Assembly: GCA_002746975.1 (NCBI GenBank)
Contig: NVXE01000007.1
Location: forward strand, 1-56,613
Length of the DNA: 56,613 nucleotides
Direction of reading: 5' to 3'
Source: Bacteroidota bacterium
GTDB lineage: Bacteria; Bacteroidota; Bacteroidia; Flavobacteriales_D; Sanyastnellaceae
Positions 17,242-26,204 of this stretch are shown here, piece after piece (the first letter of the stretch is position 1; each line of letters begins with the position of its first letter). The position numbers were made by a program, and so were the translations under genes. The notes under the pieces are model-generated. The model was not told the origin of the DNA, ran no database searches, and saw only the letters and a list, made by a program, of their open reading frames with translations.

Positions 17242-18533
17242 AGACTCCAGTAATCTAATTTATTAATTTGGTTTCTGAAAATCCCTTTCAAATCCACTAA
17301 AACACCATCGCCACCTTCGAGTAGCTTGCAGAAATCAGGTTCAGTTAAATTCGCATACTCGGTGTGGTTTACGGCTACTATAATAGCATGATATGCTCCT
17401 AGTTCCGGTTTTTCTACGAGGTCTATACCATATTCGGCCTTTACTTCATCAACATGCGCCATCGGGTCTACGACGTCAACTTTAACATTGAATGATTCTA
17501 GCTCAGTAATAACATCAACTACTTTTGTATTTCTAATATCTTCAACGTTTTCTTTAAAGGTCAAACCCATCACTAGAACTCTAGCTCCGAGTGCATTAAC
17601 TCCACGAGATAGAATTTTTTTGACGGTTTGTTTCCCTACATAAAATCCCATGCTGTCGTTAATATAACGAGCGGAATTTATCACTTTTGCGTGGTAACCT
17701 AGCTTACTAGACTTCCAAGTGAGATAGTAGGGATCTATCCCTATACAATGTCCTCCTACTAAACCTGGCTTGAAGGGTAGGAAGTTCCATTTGGTGCCAG
17801 CAGCTTCAAGAACTTCATAAGTGTTTATTCCTACACGGTTAAAAATAATACTTAGCTCATTTACGAGTGCTATATTGAGGTCACGTTGTGTATTTTCAAT
17901 AATTTTACTCGCCTCAGCCACTTTTATATTGCTGACTCTATGTGTTCCGGCTTTAACAACTAGTTCGTAAATATTGGCGATTTCATTAGTCGCAACTTCG
18001 TCACAACCTCCTACAACTTTAACGATAGTTTCAAGAGTGTTTACTTTATCACCGGGGTTAATTCTTTCAGGAGAGTACCCAACTTTAAAATCTTCAATAT
18101 ATTTGAGACCGCTCTCTTTTTCTAGTACGGGAATACAATCTTCTTCTGTACATCCGGGATAAACAGTACTCTCGTACACGACATAGTCACCTTTCTTTAG
18201 AATTTTCCCGAGTGTGGCTGACGCAGACAGGAGAGGAGTGAGGTCTGGTTGATGTGACGGATTAATGGGAGTAGGAACTGCTACGATATGAAAATTCGCG
18301 GTGCGTAAATCTTCGTAATTTGCAGTAAATGTAATGTCGCAGCCCTCGAAATCACTGTGATCTAATTCCCCAGATGGGTCAACATTATTCTTCATCATCT
18401 GTACTCTCTCCTCGTTAATGTCGAAGCCTATGACTTTTACTTTTCTTGCAAAAGCTAGGGCGATTGGGAGTCCCACATATCCAAGTCCCACAACGCTAAT
18501 CGTAGCGTCACCTGATGTCAATCTATCTAGCAT
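17238..18533 (-). CDS. UDP-HexNAc 6-dehydrogenase (WbpO/TviB type)
   Basis: A 431-residue nucleotide-sugar dehydrogenase that oxidises C6 of a UDP-N-acetylhexosamine to the uronate with 2 NAD+. Motifs: ISVVGLGYVGLPIALAF (NAD), VAVPTPIN, YESTVYPGCTEE, GYSPERINPGDK, and the catalytic Cys in GLVGGHCIGIDPYYL. The GGHCIGIDPYYL form and SPERINPGD fit WbpO/TviB/WbpA rather than UDP-glucose dehydrogenase (which is encoded separately in this operon). Whether the substrate is UDP-GlcNAc or UDP-GalNAc is not decided. It overlaps rfbB by 4 nt and the acetyltransferase by 7 nt. Confidence 0.88.
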   Translation of the reverse strand: MLDRLTSGDATISVVGLGYVGLPIALAFARKVKVIGFDINEERVQMMKNNVDPSGELDHSDFEGCDITFTANYEDLRTANFHIVAVPTPINPSHQPDLTPLLSASATLGKILKKGDYVVYESTVYPGCTEEDCIPVLEKESGLKYIEDFKVGYSPERINPGDKVNTLETIVKVVGGCDEVATNEIANIYELVVKAGTHRVSNIKVAEASKIIENTQRDLNIALVNELSIIFNRVGINTYEVLEAAGTKWNFLPFKPGLVGGHCIGIDPYYLTWKSSKLGYHAKVINSARYINDSMGFYVGKQTVKKILSRGVNALGARVLVMGLTFKENVEDIRNTKVVDVITELESFNVKVDVVDPMAHVDEVKAEYGIDLVEKPELGAYHAIIVAVNHTEYANLTEPDFCKLLEGGDGVLVDLKGIFRNQINKLDYWSL

Positions 18534-19156
18534 GGGTGCACATTATTTTCAGTATCTAATCTAAATTTATTACCTGTCTCAGGACAAGCCGATATTCCAT
18601 TATCGTTGAACTCTAATTTATGTCCGTTTGGTGACATCCATCCAATTCTTTTTGCGGGGTTTCCCACAACGAGCTCAAAAGGTTTTACGTTTTGAGTAAC
18701 CACGGCTCCCGCGCCGATAAAAGCAAAGTTTCCAATCGTCGTACCACAAACAATAGTTGCGTTAGCACCTATCGTTACACCGTCTCCAACAACGGTCGGC
18801 GCGTAGGCGTCACGCCTAACTACAACACTCCTTGGGTTTTTTACGTTAGTAAATACACAGCTAGGTCCGAGAAAAACATCGTTTCCAAGCGTGACGCCCT
18901 CGTACAGGCTAACATTGTTCTGTATTTTACAGTTTGAGCCTGAAGTAACTCCGGCTGCTACGAAACAATTCTGTCCCAACGAAGTGCCTGTACCGAGCCG
19001 TGCTCCTCCCATCACATGACAGAAGTGCCATACCTTAACCCCCTCGCATAATTTCGCACCATCGTCGATTACGGCAGTTTCGTGTACATAAACGCTACTC
19101 TCGCTTTTTACATGACTAGCCTTCACTTCGGAATTATTTCTTGATGTATGCGCCAA
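18527..19156 (-). CDS. WbpD-like left-handed beta-helix N-acetyltransferase
   Basis: A 209-residue hexapeptide-repeat acyltransferase. Repeats of the [LIV]-G-x4 type run through about residues 25-175 ([56 protein letters not shown]) and end with [13 protein letters not shown]. This pattern is that of WbpD, which acetylates UDP-2-acetamido-3-amino-glucuronate. The neighbours (a WbpA/WbpO-type dehydrogenase and a WbpE-type aminotransferase) support that assignment. It overlaps the upstream decarboxylase gene by 23 nt; the first 20 residues are not conserved-looking and the true start could be later. Confidence 0.82.
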   Translation of the reverse strand: MAHTSRNNSEVKASHVKSESSVYVHETAVIDDGAKLCEGVKVWHFCHVMGGARLGTGTSLGQNCFVAAGVTSGSNCKIQNNVSLYEGVTLGNDVFLGPSCVFTNVKNPRSVVVRRDAYAPTVVGDGVTIGANATIVCGTTIGNFAFIGAGAVVTQNVKPFELVVGNPAKRIGWMSPNGHKLEFNDNGISACPETGNKFRLDTENNVHPC

Positions 19157-20123
19157 AATCTTTGTGTTCGTTTCGTGTAAGCTCTTCTTTAGAGAGAGAC
19201 TTGAAATATTCGAAAGTACGTTTAAGACCTTCTAACCTGTCTATTTTAGGTTCCCAATTTAAAACTTCTTTCGCTCTAGTAATATCTGGGCGCCTTTTCT
19301 TCGGGTCGTCAATAGGCAGGTCTTTTAGAATAATTTTAACATCAGCCCCCGTTAATTTCAAGACCTCCTTTGCGAAATCTAAAATAGAAATTTCTACAGG
19401 ATTTCCGAGATTCACGGGTCTAGATTCAGAGCTGAAATGTAGCTTGAAGATACCGTCAATTAAATCATCGACATAACAAAAACTTCTCGTTTGGGAACCA
19501 TCTCCGAAGACAGTTATATCTTCGCCACGCAAGCTTTGGCCTATGAAAGCCGGAAGAGCGCGACCATCGTTGAGTCGCATGCGTGGGCCATAAGTATTGA
19601 AGATGCGGGCTATCCTAGTCTCGAGTCCGTGGTAAGTATGATACGCAGTAGTGATGGCTTCTTGGAACCTTTTAGCTTCATCATAAACTCCGCGCGGGCC
19701 TATTGGATTTACGCTACCCCAATATTCCTCATGTTGAGGATGAACTTCGGGGTCTCCATAAATTTCACTCGTTGAAGCGATAGTAATTCTCGCCTTTTTA
19801 TCTTTAGCTAGTCCTAAAAGACGATGAATCCCAAGTGAACCTACTTTTAAAGTTTGAATAGGAATTCGTAGGTAGTCAATTGGACTTGCAGGAGAGGCGA
19901 AATGCAGAATATGATCAAGTTTTCCCTCTACATGAGTGAAATTTGTTACATCGTGATGCTTAAATGTAAATCCTTCTTTTCCGTTAAGGTGTTCGAGATT
20001 TTTTAGGTCTCCCGTAATAAGATTATCCATTGCGATTACCTCAAATCCTTCACTAAAGAATTTGTCACAAAGGTGAGATCCCAAAAATCCAGCAGCTCCA
20101 GTTATGAGGACTCTTTCTCTCAT
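19134..20123 (-). CDS. UDP-glucuronate decarboxylase (UDP-xylose synthase)
   Basis: A 329-residue extended SDR enzyme of the UXS family converting UDP-glucuronate to UDP-xylose. Motifs: [16 protein letters not shown] (NAD), [12 protein letters not shown] (typical UXS stretch), [14 protein letters not shown] (catalytic Ser, Glu), [12 protein letters not shown] (Tyr-x3-Lys), and [10 protein letters not shown]. It lies directly after ugd, which makes the substrate, with a 4-nt overlap. Together they predict UDP-xylose or a derived 4-keto sugar for surface polysaccharide. Confidence 0.9.
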   Translation of the reverse strand: MRERVLITGAAGFLGSHLCDKFFSEGFEVIAMDNLITGDLKNLEHLNGKEGFTFKHHDVTNFTHVEGKLDHILHFASPASPIDYLRIPIQTLKVGSLGIHRLLGLAKDKKARITIASTSEIYGDPEVHPQHEEYWGSVNPIGPRGVYDEAKRFQEAITTAYHTYHGLETRIARIFNTYGPRMRLNDGRALPAFIGQSLRGEDITVFGDGSQTRSFCYVDDLIDGIFKLHFSSESRPVNLGNPVEISILDFAKEVLKLTGADVKIILKDLPIDDPKKRRPDITRAKEVLNWEPKIDRLEGLKRTFEYFKSLSKEELTRNEHKDFGAYIKK

Positions 20124-21463
20124 TTGGTTTTTTTCGAATTGTAATCCAAAACACTTATTATGGACTTCCTTCCGACACTGTGATACGTAAACCCAAGCTC
20201 CTCCATCTTATCACATTCGTAAAGGTTGCGACCATCAAAAATTACCGGATTCGACATAGTAGATTTCATTGCTTCGAAATCGGGATTCCTGAAAGCGGCC
20301 CATTCAGTACAAATAAGTAAAGCTTCCGCTCCTAATATCGCCTCTGTAGATCTATGAGCATACGTAACTTTGTCTCCCAAAATTACTTTTACGTTATCCA
20401 TTGCTTCAGGATCGTAAACAGTAAGTTCTGCTCCGGCATCTAAAAGTAACGATATTATATCTATCGATGGAGCTTGTCTGATATCATCTGTTTCAGGTTT
20501 AAATGACAGCCCCCAAATTGCAATTTTCTTACCAAATAAATCGCCTCCGAAATGTTTTTTCATAATGGGGAACATCATGACTTTCTGCTTTGCATTAACG
20601 GCCATTACACTTTCAAGAATGCTGAATTCGCAACCTATTTCTTTACCGCTGCGATGAAGAGCTTGCACATCTTTAGGAAAGCAACTTCCGCCATATCCCA
20701 TGCCAGGGAATAGAAAACGAGGCCCTATCCTAGAGTCAGTACCTATTCCACGCCTCACCAAATCAACATCCGCTCCCACCTCTTTACAATAATTAGCCAC
20801 CTCGTTCATAAAAGTGATTTTCGTCGCAAGGAATGCGTTAGCAGCGTATTTGGTTAATTCAGCACTACGTTCATCCATAAAGATTACAGGATTCCCTTGT
20901 CTAACGAATGGCTTGTAAAGTTCTTCCATCAAAGCTCGTGATCTATCACTGGAACACCCTACAACGACTCTGTCTGGCTTCATGAAATCATCGACGGCAT
21001 AACCTTCTCTGAGAAATTCGGGGTTAGAAACCACATCGAATTCAACTTTACATTTTGAACCGATAACTTCTCTAATTCTATCTGCCGTCCCAACAGGTAC
21101 TGTGCTTTTATCTACAATGACTGTGTATTTGTCAATGACTACACTTAAATCTCTTGCAACTTTAAGAATATACTGCAAATCAGCAGACCCATCTTCTCCA
21201 GGAGGGGTAGGTAGAGCTAGGAATACTATACTGCTTTTCTTAACTGCTGAAGCCAAATCAGTTGTGAATTCTATCCTTCCAGCTTCAATATTTCTTACCA
21301 AAAGGCTTTCAAGATGTGGCTCATATATTGGAACTACACCAGAAGAGTATGCTGCTACCTTTGCTGCGTCAATATCAACACAAGTAACTTTATTCCCTGT
21401 CTCAGCAAGGCAAGTTCCAGTTACTATCCCCACATACCCTGTTCCTACAACTGTAATATTCAT
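20120..21463 (-). CDS. ugd: UDP-glucose 6-dehydrogenase
   Basis: A 447-residue enzyme oxidising UDP-glucose to UDP-glucuronate with 2 NAD+. NAD-binding [53 protein letters not shown], and the catalytic Cys motif [14 protein letters not shown] mark the UDP-glucose dehydrogenase branch. Length is normal. It is the second gene of the operon, 1 nt after the aminotransferase stop, and overlaps the decarboxylase by 4 nt. Confidence 0.95.
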   Translation of the reverse strand: MNITVVGTGYVGIVTGTCLAETGNKVTCVDIDAAKVAAYSSGVVPIYEPHLESLLVRNIEAGRIEFTTDLASAVKKSSIVFLALPTPPGEDGSADLQYILKVARDLSVVIDKYTVIVDKSTVPVGTADRIREVIGSKCKVEFDVVSNPEFLREGYAVDDFMKPDRVVVGCSSDRSRALMEELYKPFVRQGNPVIFMDERSAELTKYAANAFLATKITFMNEVANYCKEVGADVDLVRRGIGTDSRIGPRFLFPGMGYGGSCFPKDVQALHRSGKEIGCEFSILESVMAVNAKQKVMMFPIMKKHFGGDLFGKKIAIWGLSFKPETDDIRQAPSIDIISLLLDAGAELTVYDPEAMDNVKVILGDKVTYAHRSTEAILGAEALLICTEWAAFRNPDFEAMKSTMSNPVIFDGRNLYECDKMEELGFTYHSVGRKSIISVLDYNSKKTK

Positions 21464-21464
21464 T

Positions 21465-22598
21465 TTAACTTATACATTTAACTAAACTCTCAACAATGTA
21501 AATCTGTTGTTCACGGCTAAGTTCAGTATGCATTGGTAGAGAAAGCACATTTTTTGATAGTTTTTCACTAATCGGAAAATCTCCTTTCTTATATCCCAAA
21601 CCTTTAAATGCTTTATGCTCGTGAATTCCTTTCGGATAATACACACCTGTAGGTATCCCAAACTCTAATAACCCTCTTGCGACCTCATCCCTCATCCCGT
21701 TTGTAATCCTAAGAGTATATTGATGAAAAACGTGGGTGGAACTATCGCTGCGGACCGGGGTTTCAACTCCTTCTACATCTTCTAGTAGTTCGTCATATCT
21801 ACAAGCGGCTTCCTGCCTTTTAGAGATATAACCTGCAAGGTGTGGTAATTTCACTCTTAAAATAGCAGCTTGTAGAGAGTCAAGTCGAGAGTTCATCCCT
21901 ATTACGTCGTGCTCGTATTTAACTAAGCCACCATGATTAGCTATTTGTTTTGCTTTTTTCGCTAAAGTTTCATCTAGAGTAATAACAGCTCCTCCATCTC
22001 CTAAACACCCCAGATTTTTACTTGGAAAAAAGCTAGTTGTACCAAATGATCCGAATAAACCACTAGTCCCACTTAACCCCTTTTCATTGCAATAAACGCT
22101 TAAAAGAGATTGGGCAGTGTCCTCAATTAAAGGGATATTGTGCTTTTTCGATATACTCATCAGCTTGCCCATATCTGCACATTGACCAAATAAATGAACC
22201 GGAACAATCGCCTTAGTATTTTCAGTTATTGCGTTTTCTACCGCTTCACAGTCGATGTTAAAAGTGTCTTCATAAACATCAACTAAAACGGGAGTAGCAC
22301 CTAGCATAGATACCACTTCTACTGTAGAAATGAACGTGAAGTTAGGCGTGATTACCTCATCTCCATGGCCTATTCCCATAGCCATAAGTGCAATTTGAAG
22401 AGCATCAGTACCATTAGCACATGGAATCACGAAAACCTCCTCCTCTGAAATTACACCTCCAAGTTCTTTTGCAAATTCTTGTACTTCCTCCCCTCCAATA
22501 AATCTTTCAGAACTCAAAACTCTATCAATGGCTTCATCTATTTCTGGTTTGATGCGGTTCATCAGTCCTTTTAGATCCACCATTTTAATTTCCTCCAT
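21465..22598 (-). CDS. DegT/DnrJ/EryC1/StrS sugar aminotransferase (WbpE-like)
   Basis: A 377-residue PLP-dependent aminotransferase acting on UDP-keto-sugars. Motifs: FIGGEEVQEFAKELG, PCANGTDALQIALMAMGIGHGDEVITPNFTF, VHLFGQCADM, IEDTAQSLLS, and SFFPSKNLGCLGDGGAV, where Lys is the Schiff-base residue. The ATG at 22598 begins MEEIKMVDLKG, the usual opening of this family in Bacteroidota; a GTG at 22649 would add 17 non-conserved residues. First gene of the seven-gene sugar operon; a TATCTTCG element at 22639-22646 is its likely promoter. Confidence 0.9.
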   Translation of the reverse strand: MEEIKMVDLKGLMNRIKPEIDEAIDRVLSSERFIGGEEVQEFAKELGGVISEEEVFVIPCANGTDALQIALMAMGIGHGDEVITPNFTFISTVEVVSMLGATPVLVDVYEDTFNIDCEAVENAITENTKAIVPVHLFGQCADMGKLMSISKKHNIPLIEDTAQSLLSVYCNEKGLSGTSGLFGSFGTTSFFPSKNLGCLGDGGAVITLDETLAKKAKQIANHGGLVKYEHDVIGMNSRLDSLQAAILRVKLPHLAGYISKRQEAACRYDELLEDVEGVETPVRSDSSTHVFHQYTLRITNGMRDEVARGLLEFGIPTGVYYPKGIHEHKAFKGLGYKKGDFPISEKLSKNVLSLPMHTELSREQQIYIVESLVKCIS

Positions 22599-22638
22599 CT
22601 CTGACTTGTTGTTTGTATTCAGTATTTTCAATAGATGG

Positions 22639-22646
22639 CGAAGATA
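22639..22646 (-). promoter_or_regulatory. -7-like element TATCTTCG for the sugar operon
   Basis: On the minus strand TATCTTCG (one base off TAnnTTTG) lies 40 nt before the aminotransferase ATG. It sits in the gap to the divergent outer-membrane protein gene, whose own -7 element carries the same TTCG variant. Confidence 0.45.
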
Positions 22647-22702
22647 CACTTCTTGGAATTTGTTCTAAAGAACTAAGGTGTCAAATTTTAAAATACAAAA
22701 CC

Positions 22703-22710
22703 TAACTTCG
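22703..22710 (+). promoter_or_regulatory. -7-like element TAACTTCG 5 nt before a start codon
   Basis: TAACTTCG-CTACC-ATG: a one-base variant of TAnnTTTG positioned as in the other candidate leaderless genes of this window. Confidence 0.45.
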
Positions 22711-22715
22711 CTACC

Positions 22716-23513
22716 ATGAATTATATGCAGAAGTCGGTAGTAATGTCTATGAAAATTTATGTAATAGCATTGTTGTCTATACCCTGCATTTTGTGTTCTC
22801 ACAGTGCTTCAGCCCAAACCACTCGCGACGTAGCTTCAACTCCACTTAAATCGCCTCACATATCTATAACGTCAGGGGGATTTCTTCCTATCGCGGATTT
22901 GAATGCCCGATTCGGGGCTTTTGCAACTATCGGAGCTTCGTTCGGCGTAAAAACCGAAAAAAATAAATATTTCGGTTTTCGCCTCACGTACCTCACGGGT
23001 GCCGAAGCTCAAGAGCCAGAGCTATTGTCGAACCTCCTCACGACTGATGGAGAAATAATCGACAACGAAGGAGATGTCGCAAGAATAACGGTAACGGGAC
23101 GAGGAGCCATAATAGGGGTACACGGAGGAACCATTATACCCTTCGGTCGTACTAACATAAATTCAGGACTTTTTCTTCGTGGAGGCATAGGTTCGATTCA
23201 TCACAAGATTGGATTTGATTTTACAGAGAATCATATTTCACAGCTCGAAGATCCATACCTCCCAGGCTATGACAGGTTGTCTTGGGGTGGTTATGTCTCC
23301 GGGTTCGTTGGGTATTGGCACATGGATACCTATCGTAGAGTCAATGCATACGGAGGTATATTCGGATTTGCTGCTCGCACTACTCCACTTAGAACGATGA
23401 ATTTCGATACGGGCATTCCGGATTTAGGTCACCGATTTGATGCTGGTATCGGTATAGAACTAGGATGGGTTCTTCATATTTATAAACGAGCCCCCAAAGA
23501 ATATTGGTACTAG
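22716..23513 (+). CDS. Predicted outer-membrane beta-barrel protein, function unknown
   Basis: A 265-residue exported protein. A signal peptide covers about residues 12-34 (MKIYVIALLS...SASAQ). The mature part alternates Gly/aromatic-rich short strands (ITSGGFLPI, YFGFRLTYLTG, GGTIIPFG, SGLFLRGGIGSI, WGGYVSGFVGYWHM, GIELGWVLHIY) and ends in an aromatic residue (WY), as for a small outer-membrane barrel. I do not recognise a named family. The first ATG at 22716 gives an 11-residue lead before the hydrophobic core; ATGs at 22743 and 22749 are alternatives. It overlaps waaA by 10 nt, so the two are probably coupled. Confidence 0.65.
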   Translation: MNYMQKSVVMSMKIYVIALLSIPCILCSHSASAQTTRDVASTPLKSPHISITSGGFLPIADLNARFGAFATIGASFGVKTEKNKYFGFRLTYLTGAEAQEPELLSNLLTTDGEIIDNEGDVARITVTGRGAIIGVHGGTIIPFGRTNINSGLFLRGGIGSIHHKIGFDFTENHISQLEDPYLPGYDRLSWGGYVSGFVGYWHMDTYRRVNAYGGIFGFAARTTPLRTMNFDTGIPDLGHRFDAGIGIELGWVLHIYKRAPKEYWY

Positions 23514-24784
23514 TAGTTTACTCGCTTTTAGCTCGATTTGCGGCGCTCCTTATTCGCCTTTTTGCCATTTTAGGTCACTCTAAATCGTCGGCCTTGCTTA
23601 AAATGCGCGCCGCAAATAACGATATAGATTTCACTTATACCGGAAATGATAGCGAGAGTTCACCTTACGCTTGGTTTCACTGTGCTTCTTTAGGGGAGTA
23701 CGAACAAGCTGCTCCCGTAATCGAGTCCTACATATCAAGATATCCAAGTACTCCTATTTTATTGACGTTGTTTTCGCCTTCGGGATTTTTACCTCTTACT
23801 ACTAAGAGTATCCCGAAATGGTTGCGCCCTCAGGATAAGATTGCTGCATTACCTCTAGACACACCAATTGCGGTAAGTAAGTTTTTGAAATATCCGGGGT
23901 TGAAATTAAAATTTTTCGCGACATGTAAATATGAGGTTTGGCCAGTATTACAAAATAAACTCTCTAAAGCGGGCATCCCATCCTTCGTTTTCGCAGCACA
24001 TTTCACCCCCGAATCCGCCTCCCTTAAATCTAACTTCATAGGACGATTTTTACTCTCTTCATGGAGAACATTCGACAAAATATTCACCCAAGACGAGTCT
24101 TCATCAAAACTACTTAAGGTCCACGGAATAGAGTCCATATCCGTGGGTGACCCACGCGCGGACAGAGTTTTGCGATTAGCGGAAGAAGTTGACACTAAGT
24201 CTTTTGCGGATTTATTGTTGTGGAAAGGATCTGCAAGAGTCGTCTTAGCAGGCAGCTCTTGGCCAGAGGAGGAATCAGCCCTCGCACTCTGCAATTGGGA
24301 TAATGAAACTAAGCTTATCATTGCTCCGCACGAAGTTGACGAGGCGCATATTTCTAGCATAGTCGAGAAGTTCTATAACGATATCCCTAACGGTATTTCT
24401 AAATTATCGTCCGGATCTCCCCCCCAATCTTCCTCCGTCCTAATTATCGACTCCATAGGCCTACTTTCATCCCTATATGCTTTAGCCGACTTAGCTGTAA
24501 TCGGCGGTGGGTTTGGCTCCGGAATTCACAACGTGCTAGAGCCAGTTGCTTTTGGAGTTCCTGTAATTTCTGGACCAAACATCGCTCGTTTTCGTGAAGC
24601 CCACGCCCTAAAATCTATCGGAGCACTTCAAGTAGCCGATTCTGTATATGATCTCCGAGATCTATTAGAGGAGCTACTTTTAAAGAATAACTCTGCTCAT
24701 TTAAAGGACATAGGAAGCTCGGCAAAGTCTTGGCTTATTGAGCAAAAGGGAGCAGCAGAAAAAATCACGTCTTATTTACCCTAA
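23504..24784 (+). CDS. waaA: 3-deoxy-D-manno-octulosonic acid transferase (Kdo transferase)
   Basis: A 426-residue GT30 enzyme adding Kdo to lipid A precursor at the inner membrane. An N-terminal membrane anchor (about 4-25) is followed by the family's WFHCASLGEYEQAAPVIE (catalytic Glu), SVGDPRADRV, and the C-terminal donor site VIGGGFGSGIHNVLEPVAFGVPVISGP. The start is taken at TTG 23504; no ATG lies in frame before the anchor, and the preceding gene overlaps by 10 nt. tRNA-Leu follows after 36 nt. Confidence 0.9.
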   Translation: MVLVVYSLLARFAALLIRLFAILGHSKSSALLKMRAANNDIDFTYTGNDSESSPYAWFHCASLGEYEQAAPVIESYISRYPSTPILLTLFSPSGFLPLTTKSIPKWLRPQDKIAALPLDTPIAVSKFLKYPGLKLKFFATCKYEVWPVLQNKLSKAGIPSFVFAAHFTPESASLKSNFIGRFLLSSWRTFDKIFTQDESSSKLLKVHGIESISVGDPRADRVLRLAEEVDTKSFADLLLWKGSARVVLAGSSWPEEESALALCNWDNETKLIIAPHEVDEAHISSIVEKFYNDIPNGISKLSSGSPPQSSSVLIIDSIGLLSSLYALADLAVIGGGFGSGIHNVLEPVAFGVPVISGPNIARFREAHALKSIGALQVADSVYDLRDLLEELLLKNNSAHLKDIGSSAKSWLIEQKGAAEKITSYLP

Positions 24785-24801
24785 TCTCCCAAATAACTAC
24801 G

Positions 24802-24809
24802 TAACTTTG
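24802..24809 (+). promoter_or_regulatory. -7 element TAACTTTG for tRNA-Leu
   Basis: A perfect TAnnTTTG 11 nt upstream of the tRNA 5' end, which predicts a very short 5' leader on the precursor. Confidence 0.6.
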
Positions 24810-24820
24810 CGCCGGCCAAT

Positions 24821-24907
24821 GCCCGGATGGTGGAATTGGTAGACACGTCAGACTTAAAATCTGATGACCGTAAGGTCGTGCGGGTTCAATTCCCGCTCCG
24901 GGTACCA
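24821..24907 (+). tRNA. tRNA-Leu (anticodon TAA)
   Basis: A class II tRNA. Acceptor GCCCGGA pairs with TCCGGGT, the anticodon loop ACTTAAAAT carries TAA, the variable arm is TGACCGTAAGGTCG, and the T arm is GCGGG-TTCAATT-CCCGC. The discriminator is A and CCA is encoded. The 3' part from base 24888 onward is duplicated 276 bp downstream. Confidence 0.95.
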
Positions 24908-25012
24908 CCACACAAAAGAGCCGCACGAAAGTGCGGCTTTTTTTATTCCAAAAAAGAATCCAAAGCGAAGCGCCGCTATTAAGTGCCCCTCATTTACCCA
25001 AGCTCGCTTGAG
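24888..25012 (+). repeat. Direct repeat copy 1 (tRNA-Leu 3' end plus terminator)
   Basis: 125 bp starting inside the tRNA-Leu T loop and running through the CCA end, the terminator hairpin and an inner CAAGC-TC-GCTTG hairpin. It recurs at 25164-25288 with two substitutions. In this copy the outer hairpin arms (24987-24998 with 25012-25023, one mismatch) are intact, so this looks like the original copy. Confidence 0.9.
24919..24944 (+). terminator. Terminator of tRNA-Leu
   Basis: Perfect stem AGCCGCAC-GAAA-GTGCGGCT followed by seven T. It lies 11 nt after the tRNA CCA. Confidence 0.9.
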
Positions 25013-25163
25013 GTGAATGAGGGTGCGAAAGAGCAAGGAGGCAAAGCCTCCAGGATTCTTAAAAGGAATAAAAGAAAGCTAATTTCAAGAATTTCGCCTC
25101 ATTTGTGTTGGTGGAGTAAGCCCCCCTTATTATCATCGAGCCGCGCGAAGCAAGAGCGAAGAT
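25013..25163. other. 151-bp non-coding segment between the two direct repeats
   Basis: No credible gene. It contains a GGAGGC-AAA-GCCTCC hairpin (25037-25051) and near its right end an imperfect inverted repeat (TTATTATCATCG with CGAAGATAATT). It is either part of a duplicated unit or what remains of an excised or decayed insertion at the tRNA 3' end. Confidence 0.7.
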
Positions 25164-25288
25164 AATTCCCGCTCCGGGTACCACCACACAAAAGAGCCGC
25201 ACGAAAGTGCGGCTTTTTTTATTCCAAAAAAGAATCCAAAGCTAAGCGCCGCTATTAAGTGCACCTCATTTACCCAAGCTCGCTTGAG
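25164..25288 (+). repeat. Direct repeat copy 2 (tRNA-Leu 3' end remnant plus terminator)
   Basis: Repeats 24888-25012 with two differences (GCTAAG for GCGAAG, GCACCTC for GCCCCTC). It carries only the 3' T arm, acceptor strand and CCA of tRNA-Leu, so it is not a functional tRNA. The outer hairpin right arm is lost; the repeat ends 1 nt before the nitrilase stop codon. Confidence 0.9.
25195..25220 (+). terminator. Duplicated terminator hairpin
   Basis: Identical copy of the tRNA-Leu terminator (AGCCGCAC-GAAA-GTGCGGCT plus T run). It now lies downstream of the convergent nitrilase gene. Confidence 0.8.
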
Positions 25289-25289
25289 T

Positions 25290-26204
25290 TTATTTATTTA
25301 TGTTTACTGAGAAATTAAAAACGTCAGGTCTAGAGTAGTTTCCTACTGCATCGAACATCCTTTTTACTTCAATGATTTCATTAAGGTCGATATCGGCATA
25401 TAAAATCCCTTCTTCTGCTTCAAGGGGGCCAGCAATAATTTGGCCTTTAGGGTTAATGATACAACTATTACCTGCATTAATCCATTCCCTTCCCTCTGGA
25501 TACAGTTTCTTGAATTCATATGCATCTGGAATATCATCCATGCTTAATGCCATACATGCACTTATAACAAATACTCCACCCTCACGGGCAATATGTTGCA
25601 TGGATTGACGCCAGTTAGGACTCTTATCCCAAGTAGGGGAGGCTAATATTTGAGCCCCTGTTTCATATACAGCGTTCCTTGCTAGTGGCATAAAGTTTTC
25701 CCAGCAAATCAGTCCGGCAATTTTACCGGCTTGTGTATCGTATGATTTAAATGTTGACCCATCTCCTTGAGACCAAACTAGTTTTTCACCCCCCGTAGGA
25801 ATCAATTTGCGATGTTTCCCCGTTATTTCACCCTTTTCGTTAATAAATAGGAGGCTATTAAATAAGCTAGTACCGCTAGTTTCAGAATTTCGCTCATGCA
25901 TCCCCATAACGACACTTACTCCTGCAGATTTAGCGGCTTCGCATAGCTTGTTTGTGGTGTTGTCAGGAATCGAAACAGCATTTTCAACGAGTTTCACATA
26001 GAGCTGGTTTAATTCAGCTCCTTTGCTATTGGGGATTAACCATACCCAATCTGGATATCCGGAAATATATGCTTCGGGAAAAACAATGAGCTTCGCTCCA
26101 TTTTCACCTGCTTCTAAAATAGCCTTACATGCCTTGTCAGTCGTTTTAACTTTATCCAGGAACACAGGAGATAGTTGTGCTGCTGCTATTTTTGTTTTAT
26201 TCAT
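25290..26204 (-). CDS. Nitrilase (aliphatic-nitrilase-like carbon-nitrogen hydrolase)
   Basis: A 304-residue nitrilase-superfamily enzyme that would hydrolyse nitriles to acids and ammonia. The catalytic triad is clear: Glu44 (VFPEAYISGYP), Lys133 (GKHRKLIPT) and Cys167 (GLICWENFMPLAR). The CWEN-(F/Y)-MPLAR form is that of true nitrilases (branch 1) rather than amidases. It stands alone on the minus strand, and its stop lies 1 nt from the tRNA-derived direct repeat, so it may mark a junction of gene gain. The natural substrate is not visible. Confidence 0.88.
   Translation of the reverse strand: MNKTKIAAAQLSPVFLDKVKTTDKACKAILEAGENGAKLIVFPEAYISGYPDWVWLIPNSKGAELNQLYVKLVENAVSIPDNTTNKLCEAAKSAGVSVVMGMHERNSETSGTSLFNSLLFINEKGEITGKHRKLIPTGGEKLVWSQGDGSTFKSYDTQAGKIAGLICWENFMPLARNAVYETGAQILASPTWDKSPNWRQSMQHIAREGGVFVISACMALSMDDIPDAYEFKKLYPEGREWINAGNSCIINPKGQIIAGPLEAEEGILYADIDLNEIIEVKRMFDAVGNYSRPDVFNFSVNINK

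Noticed and set aside
24985-25165. CRISPR-like or REP-type repeat array near tRNA-Leu
   Set aside because: There are only two copies of one long unit, with no regularly spaced short repeats; hairpins are ordinary terminator and dyad structures.
25164-25186. A second tRNA-Leu in the repeat
   Set aside because: Only the 3' T-arm strand, acceptor strand and CCA are present; the 5' acceptor strand, D arm and anticodon arm are missing.
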